DNA from: Clostridia bacterium
Lineage (GTDB): Bacteria; Bacillota; Clostridia; TANB77; CAG-508
DNA length: 53,750 bases
NCBI GenBank assembly: GCA_022797215.1
Contig: JAAWKD010000012.1
Location: 1-53,750, forward strand
Direction of reading: 5' to 3'
In this document: piece after piece, positions 46,123-53,750 of the stretch
Layout of the letters: each line of letters starts with the position of its first letter
Position numbering within the stretch: the stretch's first letter is position 1
Translations under genes and position numbers: made by a program
The notes under the pieces: model-generated
Databases searched by the model: none
What the model saw: only the letters and a program-made list of their open reading frames with translations
What the model was told of the DNA's origin: nothing

Positions 46123-47181
46123 CTAAGAGTTTTTTGTTTCTGTTTCTTCTACTTTTGGTTCTTTTTGTTTACTAAACTCTTCGGTCAGTTTTTCAACTGC
46201 TCTATTTTTTACAAATTGTTCTGCCTGTTTAATGGTAAATTCAAATAGCTTTTTGTCACTGCTTCCATGTGCTTTTACTACTGGTTTTTTTACTCCTAAA
46301 AATAGTGCTCCTCCATATTCCTTGTAGTCTACTGTTTTAGCAAATCTATTAATTGCTGGAAGACTTGGGACAGCAGCTATTTTAGAAAGTAAGTTTTTCT
46401 TTAAACTCTCTGACAAAGTTCTTTTAACAAACTTCCCTAAACCTTCTACTGCTTTTAGAAAGATATTTCCTGTAAACCCGTCTGTTACGACAATGTCTAC
46501 TCCTCCTAAAAAAGCTTCTCTACCTTCTACATTGCCAATAAAATTCACACCTAATTCTTTACTCTTTGCTTTTAATAATTGATAAGATTCTTTTGTTAGT
46601 TCGTTTCCCTTAGTTTCTTCTGTTCCAATATTTAAAAGTCCTACTCTTGGACTTTGTATTCCTAAAGTAGTTTGAAGATAAATACTTGCCATCTGTGCAA
46701 ATTGTAATAAATTAATTGGCTTGCAATTAGTATTTGCTCCACAATCCATTAATACTAATCTACTTTTATATGCTGGAAGAATACCTGCTAATGCGGGTCT
46801 ATCTACTCCCTTTATTCTTCCAACTAATAGTGTTGCTCCTGTAAGTAGTGCTCCTGAGTTTCCAGCAGAGATAAATACATCTCCTTGCCCCTCTTTTAAC
46901 ATATTGAATCCTACAACCATTGAAGAATCTTTTTTATGTTTAATTGCCTGTGTCGGGGTGTCTTCCATTTCGATTGTTTCAGTTGTATGATGTATTTTTA
47001 GTCTTGTTGATATTTCTGAAATTGTATTTTTTCCATACAATTCTTTTACTTTTTGATTAATGAGTTCTTCATTTCCAATTAATATAACTTCTGCTTCTAT
47101 TTGGCTAATTGCTTTGACTGCACCTTTTATAGTAGCATCTGGTGCATTGTCCCCTCCCATTGCGTCTAATAATATAACCAT
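46123..47181 (-). CDS. plsX: Phosphate acyltransferase PlsX
   Basis: A 352-aa enzyme making acyl-phosphate from acyl-ACP for phospholipid synthesis. 'ILLDAMGGDNAPDATIKG' at the start, 'DTPTQAIKHKKDSSMVVG', 'FISAGNSGALLTGATLL' and 'DGFTGNIFLKAVEG' are diagnostic. It precedes acpP and rnc in the usual lipid-synthesis cluster order. Confidence 0.95.
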   Translation of the reverse strand: MVILLDAMGGDNAPDATIKGAVKAISQIEAEVILIGNEELINQKVKELYGKNTISEISTRLKIHHTTETIEMEDTPTQAIKHKKDSSMVVGFNMLKEGQGDVFISAGNSGALLTGATLLVGRIKGVDRPALAGILPAYKSRLVLMDCGANTNCKPINLLQFAQMASIYLQTTLGIQSPRVGLLNIGTEETKGNELTKESYQLLKAKSKELGVNFIGNVEGREAFLGGVDIVVTDGFTGNIFLKAVEGLGKFVKRTLSESLKKNLLSKIAAVPSLPAINRFAKTVDYKEYGGALFLGVKKPVVKAHGSSDKKLFEFTIKQAEQFVKNRAVEKLTEEFSKQKEPKVEETETKNS

Positions 47182-47527
47182 GTTTTTACTCCTATCTTTT
47201 ATCTATATCACTTCTATTTTAGTCAAATGCTTGTGATACCAATATATGGATTACTCTGTTATTTTATAACTTCTATTTTTCAAAGTCAATGTTTCAAAGA
47301 AATTTTGTAGTGTTACTGACTAATTTGTATAACTTCTCTTACCAAAGTAATATTACTTTTCCTTAAAAAATATAGATTTAATGAATTATAACAATTACAA
47401 TAATTATTTTCTAGAACATCAAAAATGAAAGTAGACCTTTAAACTAAATCCAAAAAGTTAGGCACTTTTTGATTAAGTTTATAATAGTCTACTTTCACTT
47501 AAATCTTTTGATTATACTGTTTTATTT
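47182..47527. other. Intergenic region with one terminator hairpin
   Basis: About 345 bases between plsX and the dockerin protein gene. It is AT-rich, with no gene seen. It holds a long hairpin at 47425-47496 (TGAAAGTAGAC with GTCTACTTTCA, inner AAAAAGT/ACTTTTT arms) that terminates the dockerin gene. Confidence 0.7.
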
Positions 47528-50500
47528 TTAGTTATTTCCTGTGTAGTTAATTGTAATTTCTGCTGTTGGTGCACTTTCTGTTGCATCTCCACAAATGAAT
47601 TTGATAGTTTTACCATTTAAGTCTGATTTATTATAGCCAAGTGATGGTGTAATAGCTTGCATTGCCATTCCTACATATGCAATATCTTTAGAAGTCTCTT
47701 CCTTTCGATCATCAAAGTATTTTACTTCTAATACTGGTTGATTACCCGCTGGTATCTGTTGGTCACCTGCTATAATATATTTAGCTATAGATGGTCTTTG
47801 TATATACACTTTGTTTTCCTTTTCAGCTTCTATTATTGCAAATAAGTTGCTGCTTGCAGAAATTCTTCTAGTATTATTTGCATCTGCAAATAACTTAACT
47901 GGTAATAAAGTATAAACTAATCCATCTGTACCTTGTACAGTTGTTCCTTCAATATGAGTATCATATAAAGTAATTGTATCTCCTATTTCTATTCCTTTTG
48001 GTATTGGTTGTTTAATAGAGATAATAACTTCTTTATGATATTCATTTTCTTCTCCTGCAAATAAAGTAATAATTAATTTTGCTTCCTTTGCTACTAAAAC
48101 ATTATCTTTTACTTTTATATCAATACTCTTTACAATTTCATCTGGTCTATCTGTTGCATTAGTTGATTGTCCTGCCGCATTTCTTAAAATAATATCTAAG
48201 TATTCTGCTGGTTGATCTGTTGTTGCATCCTTTTGACTAAAAGTAATATCTCTTGTTTTAATAGGTTGTAAAGTTGGGTTAATATCACTCTTTACTATTA
48301 GTTCTTTCTTTGCTGCTCCTTCTCCTATTTGAAGTTCAAAGTCTTCCATTTCAATACTACTAATAATTGGTGTACTAACTCCTCTAATATCAATTCCATT
48401 TCCTACTACATCTCCAACTTTTGGCTTAATTTGGTAAACTCCTTCTTTGGTTACTCTACCTTTTACGATAATATCTCCATTTTCATTGGCTACATATGAA
48501 ATTGTAATTCCACTTTTATCTCCTATTACTTCTGTTGTAAGCATATCTACTGTTACTGGTGTTTCACCTGCACCTACTGTAACTACTCCTAAAGTAAATT
48601 CTTCATTTATCTTTGTTGAATAGTTTCCTTCATCATCTTGTTGAAGTGTAATAGTTGAAGTATTGATACTTAAATTCGTTAATTTTTTATAATGCACTTC
48701 TATTGGTAATTCTTTTTCCATGCTTCCACATTTAATAATTATTTTTGCTTCTGCTAATTTTGCTAAATTTACAGTCTTATTACTATCATTTAATATAATA
48801 CTGAAACCAATTTGGTTTATCTCATCTCCACCAGTTGTAAGTTTGTCACCATTATAATATCTAGTATCTATACATAAATCTGGTACTTCTACTGGAATTA
48901 ATGGGTATTTTACATTTACTTTAGGTAATAAAATTCCTACTTTTCCACTTTGAGTTTCTATATTAACTTCATCTGCATTTGCGGATGCAAAAATGTCATT
49001 TGCAGTTACATCCATTACATTTCCATATTGATCTTTAAATACTGGTTTAATTAATGTATAAATATTTCCTGCTGTTTCAGCAGTAGTTCCTGGTATTACA
49101 TTTGTTTCATTATCTGGTAAAACTGCATATACATTTAATACATCTTCTTGTATTTCAAAACTACTTAATACTGATTTTGCTTGTATATTAAATGTAAAGT
49201 CTGCTACTTTTCCATTAACAGTCATATCCATTGTAACAGTTTGTTCTGTCTCTAATGTTGTTGCAATTTGTAAACTATCTACTATTGCATCTATATCGTT
49301 TTGTCCGATAATATTTCCTGCTTTATCTAATTTTGTAATTGTAATTCCGTTTTTTTCATTTATTACAATATTACCACTTGTTACTTCAATTTCTTCTCCA
49401 TTTACATTAATAACTGTTAATTTTCTCTTAGCTACTTTTCCTACCTTGATTACTTCATTTGCTTCTGTTGGGATAACTTTAACTTGTCCCACTACATCAC
49501 TCTTCTTAACAGTCAATTGCATTACTTTTTCTACTTTCTCAGTTCCGTATTGAATGTATACTTTAAGAGTATAATTTCCTGCCTCTTCTGCTTTTCCTTT
49601 GATTAAAATGTTTCCATTTCCATCATCTTCAAAGTTAATTGTTACATTGCTTACTGGTTCAAATTTCAATTGATTTTGTTTTAATGTACTTCCGCCATCT
49701 TGTTGTTTTGCTTGGATTGTACCTAATACAAAGTCTTCTTTAGAGTTTGTTTGGTAGCCATCTGTTACTTCTTGTACATTGTCCATTCCAGTATTTGTTA
49801 TAACAAGTTCACTAATTGCTTTTAAGACTGTTATCTTGATAGGAGTAGCTGCCACTTTACCTTGATATGTTACTGTTATCTCTTTTTCACCAGCTGTTGT
49901 TAAATCATGTGTAGATAACATACTTTCTGTAATACTCTTTGTTGTACTACTTCCATCGTCCATATAAATTGTAATGCTTGCACCTGTTAAATCTAATTTT
50001 GTAGCTTCTCCATATTCATAAATTGTTTTATTTGGCTGTGTAGTTACTTCTATTCTATCTATTGCTGCTGGTGGTATTTCTGGTGCTTTTACAATAACCT
50101 TTCTTTCTTTACTTGCTGTGTTTCCATTACTATCAGATACTGTATAAGTAATAGTATAAGTTCCTACTCTACTTGTATCAACTTTTGAAACTACTTCTGC
50201 TGATGTACTTCCCTCTGCTACAAATGTTATTTTAATACTAACTTCAGCTGTGACATCTCCATCATAATTATCAATTGCTGTTGCTCCCTCGTCTGCATAT
50301 GTCTCTCCTTGTTCTAGAGTTATTTCAGCTTGTCCTTTTAATGTAATAACTGGTGCTGTCTTATCTGCCTCTTTATCTGATAATGGTTCATTTAAAAGTA
50401 TTTTATTCTTTACTGGATCTATACAGAATTTGATAATTCTTTGAGCATCTAATACATTTATAGTTTCATCACTATTTTGTAGATTTGCTGCTATCTTATT

Positions 50501-50968
50501 AGCTCCTTTAAGTTCATGATCACCCATATATATAACATGTCTAATAATCTTTTGTATATCTAGTACATTAACCTGTCCATCAGAGTTTATATCTCCATAT
50601 ATTACAACATTATATACATCTGAATTTTCTTGTACTGTTATCTTGGTTCCTGTAACAATTTTTTCTCCTGTTGATATATTTTTTATTGTTAATCCCTTTT
50701 GACTAAAAGCTGCAACTACATCATCCTTCTTTATTGTTTTAGGAGTAATATTATCTTCTTCTGTAGCACGTTCTAAAATAAATGGTAAATATTTTATATT
50801 CTCTTGAGTAAATACATTATCTAGCATATTAGCAGATTGATTATATGCTTTGATAGTCTTGTTTTTCTCCTCTAATTGTTGCATATAATTAGTATGAAGC
50901 ACTCCCGCTGTTCCTATTGTCACTGTTGCTAACCCTGTTATTAAAAGTATTTTATTACTTCTCTTCAT
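47528..50968 (-). CDS. Large secreted dockerin and Ig-like repeat protein
   Basis: A 1146-aa protein with an N-terminal membrane/signal segment (about 7-27). A dockerin-like calcium-binding pair follows at about 127-185: 'GDINSDGQVNVLDIQKIIRH' and 'NSDETINVLDAQRIIKF'. Next come a DUF5011 Ig-like domain (about 205-292; 'GTYTITYTVSDSNGN') and a Big_3-type domain (about 305-385). About 700 residues of further beta-rich Ig-like repeats complete it. The dockerin is N-terminal, unlike most cellulosomal enzymes, and no catalytic domain is seen, so it is probably structural. It lies 4 bp downstream of a cohesin-like gene; an operon is certain by spacing. Confidence 0.75.
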   Translation of the reverse strand: MKRSNKILLITGLATVTIGTAGVLHTNYMQQLEEKNKTIKAYNQSANMLDNVFTQENIKYLPFILERATEEDNITPKTIKKDDVVAAFSQKGLTIKNISTGEKIVTGTKITVQENSDVYNVVIYGDINSDGQVNVLDIQKIIRHVIYMGDHELKGANKIAANLQNSDETINVLDAQRIIKFCIDPVKNKILLNEPLSDKEADKTAPVITLKGQAEITLEQGETYADEGATAIDNYDGDVTAEVSIKITFVAEGSTSAEVVSKVDTSRVGTYTITYTVSDSNGNTASKERKVIVKAPEIPPAAIDRIEVTTQPNKTIYEYGEATKLDLTGASITIYMDDGSSTTKSITESMLSTHDLTTAGEKEITVTYQGKVAATPIKITVLKAISELVITNTGMDNVQEVTDGYQTNSKEDFVLGTIQAKQQDGGSTLKQNQLKFEPVSNVTINFEDDGNGNILIKGKAEEAGNYTLKVYIQYGTEKVEKVMQLTVKKSDVVGQVKVIPTEANEVIKVGKVAKRKLTVINVNGEEIEVTSGNIVINEKNGITITKLDKAGNIIGQNDIDAIVDSLQIATTLETEQTVTMDMTVNGKVADFTFNIQAKSVLSSFEIQEDVLNVYAVLPDNETNVIPGTTAETAGNIYTLIKPVFKDQYGNVMDVTANDIFASANADEVNIETQSGKVGILLPKVNVKYPLIPVEVPDLCIDTRYYNGDKLTTGGDEINQIGFSIILNDSNKTVNLAKLAEAKIIIKCGSMEKELPIEVHYKKLTNLSINTSTITLQQDDEGNYSTKINEEFTLGVVTVGAGETPVTVDMLTTEVIGDKSGITISYVANENGDIIVKGRVTKEGVYQIKPKVGDVVGNGIDIRGVSTPIISSIEMEDFELQIGEGAAKKELIVKSDINPTLQPIKTRDITFSQKDATTDQPAEYLDIILRNAAGQSTNATDRPDEIVKSIDIKVKDNVLVAKEAKLIITLFAGEENEYHKEVIISIKQPIPKGIEIGDTITLYDTHIEGTTVQGTDGLVYTLLPVKLFADANNTRRISASSNLFAIIEAEKENKVYIQRPSIAKYIIAGDQQIPAGNQPVLEVKYFDDRKEETSKDIAYVGMAMQAITPSLGYNKSDLNGKTIKFICGDATESAPTAEITINYTGNN

Positions 50969-50972
50969 ATTT

Positions 50973-52073
50973 TTACCTCCTGCTACCCTTTACTCTTTTT
51001 TCGTCTTTCTTTCTAGCTTCTCTTCTTTTTTCCTCTCTTTTTTTAGCTAAAATTTCATTGATTATAATAACGATAATAGCAAGTACAATAACAGATATGA
51101 TAATAATTTCTATTGTATTTACACTAAATCCTTTTTTCTTATCTTTTTCTGTATTGCCTGGTGCTTGAGTATTGGTTGCTTCATTTGTTTCACTATTTGT
51201 TATATCATTTGTTTGATTGTTCACTTCGTTATTGCTTGTGTTGTTTGCAACTTCATTATTAGCTGTGTTATTACTTACCTCATTTGTTGTATTATTTTTG
51301 TCTTTATCTTTATCCTTATCGTCGTCTTTATCATCTTTTGGCTTTGTTGTTGTTAAGTATGTATGACTGATATATGCAGTTCTTCCATTATATGTAACTC
51401 TGTCCCATCCATTACTTCCAATTCCTGTTCTAGTAATACTAGAACCTTTTTGAAGTGTTCCTAATAATTTTCCACTTGTGCTCCAATTATCTCTAATTGA
51501 TACTGTTTCTTTTGCATATACTTTTTGATTAACACTGCTAAATGTTGGTTTTTTATTAGTATCTGTACTTGGCTTTGTATCTGTGTTAGAGTTTGTATTG
51601 TTATTTGGCTTTTGATCTGGTTTTGGATCTGGCTTTGGTGTTACTTTTTCATTTATTGTTGTCGTTGCACTTACTGCACTAGCTTGAAGACCATCTTGTG
51701 TTGCATTGGATAATATAAATCCAGAAGCGCTAAAGTTTGCTTTACCTGCTGCCTTTGTTTTAAATGTGAAGGTAACACTACTTACATCTGCTTGATCATA
51801 TAAATTAGCATAGATAAAAGATTTAGTACCAGCTCCATATCCACCTATATTTACACCTACATAATCTAGTTTGCTTTGGTCATAGTTTAAATAAAATTGT
51901 ATTGCTTTCATTTTTTCTCCAAAGTTAACAGTTACTGATACGTTTTGTCCTACTGTTACACTTCCTGTTGCACTTATTCTTGCACTTGCTGCATTTGCTT
52001 TTCCCGTCCATAACATCAATGTGGTTAACATCATTACTACAATAATTAAAGATTTTTTTAAAGTCTTTTTCAT
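50973..52073 (-). CDS. Membrane-anchored cohesin-SH3 protein
   Basis: A 366-aa protein. A signal peptide (1-28, ending ANA|A) is followed by a cohesin-like domain (about 30-142; 'VGQNVSVTVNFGEKMKAIQF', 'YLNYDQSKLDYVGV'). A Pro/Lys/Thr linker leads to a bacterial SH3 domain (about 185-245; 'KETVSIRDNWSTSGKLLGTL'). A long Asn/Thr-rich stalk, a membrane helix (about 325-345) and a very basic tail complete it. The cohesin would face outward and could bind the dockerin of the next gene. The SH3 domain may bind peptidoglycan. Confidence 0.78.
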   Translation of the reverse strand: MKKTLKKSLIIVVMMLTTLMLWTGKANAASARISATGSVTVGQNVSVTVNFGEKMKAIQFYLNYDQSKLDYVGVNIGGYGAGTKSFIYANLYDQADVSSVTFTFKTKAAGKANFSASGFILSNATQDGLQASAVSATTTINEKVTPKPDPKPDQKPNNNTNSNTDTKPSTDTNKKPTFSSVNQKVYAKETVSIRDNWSTSGKLLGTLQKGSSITRTGIGSNGWDRVTYNGRTAYISHTYLTTTKPKDDKDDDKDKDKDKNNTTNEVSNNTANNEVANNTSNNEVNNQTNDITNSETNEATNTQAPGNTEKDKKKGFSVNTIEIIIISVIVLAIIVIIINEILAKKREEKRREARKKDEKRVKGSRR

Positions 52074-52481
52074 TTATTACACCCTTTCCTCGGCATTTTA
52101 CATCTTTTGTATTGTCTGCCATCTTCCGTTTTTTTGGCTTTTAACCCGTATAAATATTATACTACTTTTTGCCATTGATTGTCAATTATAAACCGCCTTT
52201 TTTCTTTAATTTTTTGTCTTTTTTTCTCCTATTTTTTACCTTTCATTTTCTTTTTGTCCTATTATGCAACATTTAAGTTTTTCACCTTTATCTTTTCTGG
52301 CTTTTCAGCATTTTATTTATTTCTATTTTATGTTGAAACAGCTCTTATTCATTCCAATTCTTTTCAATAAAGTCATGTGAAACTGCTCTTATTATTGGAA
52401 ACTATTAGAAAATCTTTTACTTCTAATATTACAAGAAAAACTCCTAATAGGATTTTTCCTATTAAGAGTTTTTTTCTTTGA
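52074..52481. other. Intergenic region, T-rich, with a terminator
   Basis: About 400 bases without a credible gene. A hairpin at 52436-52475 (ACTCCTAATAGGA with TCCTATTAAGAGT, T7 tail) terminates the gene to the right. The remainder is strongly T-rich on the plus strand and probably holds the promoter of the cohesin gene, which I could not define. Confidence 0.65.
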
Positions 52482-53750
52482 TTATTCTGCAATATATACA
52501 ATAATTGAGTCTAAAATTGTTGTCCTTCCTTTGTTGTCTTCTAAAACTAATGAGTATGTGTTTACACCTTTTTCATTTAATGTATATCCATTAATAACAT
52601 TAATGTCATCACTAATAAGTTTTCCTTGTGCATCTCTTAATGTTGCTCTTACTATAATTTCTGGTCTTTCCACTATAATAGTTTGAGCTTCTAAATATAC
52701 ACCATTACTTAAGTTTACTTTTGGTCCCATTCTATTAATTACAAAGTTAACTGTTGAACTTGCTCCATCTGGTAATGTAGCTGTTAAACTATATTCACCA
52801 TCTGATAATGTCTCTCCTGATGTAATTGTTCTTGTTCCTTCTGCTGTTGTTAAAGTTCCTGTTCCTTCAAAATGTACTGTTAAGCTATATGCATATTCTT
52901 CTCCTTCAACAATTGGGTTGATTGCATCGTTTCTTACATAACTAATAATTGGTGGGTAATTTTGTACTGTTACATTAACTACTAGTTTTTCTGATTTATT
53001 TCCGGTCTTATCTACTGCATAATATTCTACAGTGTATTTTCCTGGTGTACTAGAATCTACTATACCACTTTTTACAATTGTTACGTCTTCATTTCCTGCA
53101 TTGTCTGTTGTAATAAATTGTGGTACTTTGTATTTTCCACCTCTTACATACACTTGAGTTGCATCTGCTGGATTTGCAAATTCAATAGTTGGTGCAGTTG
53201 TATCGATAATTTGTACTTTAACAGTTACTGGTTCTGCTGCATTTCCACTAGAATCTACTGCGTTATAAATAACATCATATAATCCTAATTTATTCATATT
53301 AAGTTTGCTTGTATCTACTGTTACTTCTATATTCTTGTCATAATTATCTGTTACTTGTGCTTCTACTCTTTGATATTTGCTTCCTGCTTCTAATCTTTGG
53401 AATAGTGTATCTATCTTAATAACTGGTTTTTGAGTATCTACTACTCTTACTGTTCTTGTAACTTCGTCTGCTTTATTTCCATTTGCATCTGTTACATTAT
53501 AAGTAATTGTATAAGTTCCTACTACTGTAGTATCTACTGGGTTTACTGTTATTATCTTTTCTGTAATAACTCCATCATAATTATCGTTAGCGATTGCACC
53601 TGCGTCAGTATAAGTATCTCCTACTTCTACTATTACTTCTGGTTGTCCTTCTAAAGTAATTACTGGTTTTTGAATATCTACTACTCTTACTGTTCTTGTA
53701 ACTTCGTCTGCTACATTTCCGCTTGCATCTGTTACATTATAAGTAATTGT
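52482..53750 (-). CDS. Partial large surface protein with DUF5011 Ig-like repeats
   Basis: The C-terminal 422 residues are visible; the frame is open to the window edge, so the start lies outside. At least three DUF5011-type units are seen, with 'GTYTITYNVTDANGN' and 'KPVITLEGQPEVIVEVGDTY' typical of the repeat ('NDNYDG' calcium-like loops). A C-terminal stretch without a membrane anchor ends 'TILDSIIVYIAE'. The unit 'DEVTRTVRVVD' recurs every 80 residues or so (DNA repeats near 53430 and 53680). Probably a secreted or cell-wall adhesin. Confidence 0.7.
   Translation of the reverse strand, partial: TITYNVTDASGNVADEVTRTVRVVDIQKPVITLEGQPEVIVEVGDTYTDAGAIANDNYDGVITEKIITVNPVDTTVVGTYTITYNVTDANGNKADEVTRTVRVVDTQKPVIKIDTLFQRLEAGSKYQRVEAQVTDNYDKNIEVTVDTSKLNMNKLGLYDVIYNAVDSSGNAAEPVTVKVQIIDTTAPTIEFANPADATQVYVRGGKYKVPQFITTDNAGNEDVTIVKSGIVDSSTPGKYTVEYYAVDKTGNKSEKLVVNVTVQNYPPIISYVRNDAINPIVEGEEYAYSLTVHFEGTGTLTTAEGTRTITSGETLSDGEYSLTATLPDGASSTVNFVINRMGPKVNLSNGVYLEAQTIIVERPEIIVRATLRDAQGKLISDDINVINGYTLNEKGVNTYSLVLEDNKGRTTILDSIIVYIAE

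Noticed and set aside
1..53750. tRNA, rRNA and CRISPR
   Set aside because: No T-loop or cloverleaf pattern, no rRNA blocks and no regularly spaced identical repeats were found. In particular, no candidate recoding tRNA lies in this window.

Overview
The window is AT-rich DNA from an anaerobic, endospore-forming Firmicute, most likely a gut Clostridia lineage. It carries sipL, yunB, yabG, veg and spoIIID-type sporulation genes, pyruvate formate-lyase with its activase, and a ClpE-like ATPase. It also has the acpP-plsX-rnc housekeeping cluster and strong poly-T terminators. No rRNA, tRNA or CRISPR array was found.

Layout. 1-99 is the 3' end of an IS3-family element inserted into a pilin-like gene (97-1494). 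1693-5520 is a sporulation block (yunB, sipL, veg, yabG). 5690-9993 has an HD protein, a Nudix hydrolase and a two-gene ABC exporter. 10148-10939 is an orphan membrane gene with foreign-looking codon use. 11189-12662 is a GtrII-type glycosyltransferase. 12946-17591 holds a zinc-ribbon protein, spoIIID, an Xre regulator and pflB-pflA. 17703-19750 is a DUF262-DUF3800 gene pair with a convergent structured small RNA. 19940-22629 is a zinc ABC transporter. 22755-35443 has a VWA surface protein, clpE, pgsA, tsaC/sua5, leuS, a HExxH protein, an oxidoreductase, a uracil-DNA glycosylase and an odd small membrane gene. 35469-38479 has an LD-carboxypeptidase, pgeF, a type III toxin-antitoxin module (pseudoknotted RNA repeats plus a ToxN-like toxin) and a 54-aa membrane peptide. 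38542-47181 has addB, ogg, a YitT protein, an Elp3-like radical SAM protein, rnc, acpP and plsX. 47528-53750 encodes surface proteins including an adjacent dockerin and cohesin pair.

Most striking observation. Five genes (the GtrII gene, znuB, clpE, addB and rnc) are each interrupted by one +1 frameshift. All five sites have the same form: an extra C directly before an in-frame GGT or GGA codon, so the ribosome meets CGG in the A site. Skipping that C restores a full-length, family-typical protein with Gly at the site. In rnc and clpE that residue is a conserved Gly. My manual scan of every CGG found no other in-frame CGG in any native-looking gene (roughly 15,000 codons), while dozens of out-of-frame CGGs are harmless. 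The only in-frame CGGs read as Arg are three in the foreign-looking gene 10148-10939. This suggests that CGG is not an ordinary sense codon here and that CGGN is decoded as one glycine, by a four-base codon or an obligate +1 shift. Sequencing artefact remains the main alternative.

Limits. Everything was read by eye. Family names come from recognised motifs, not database searches. Promoters, terminators and RNA folds are hand-built.
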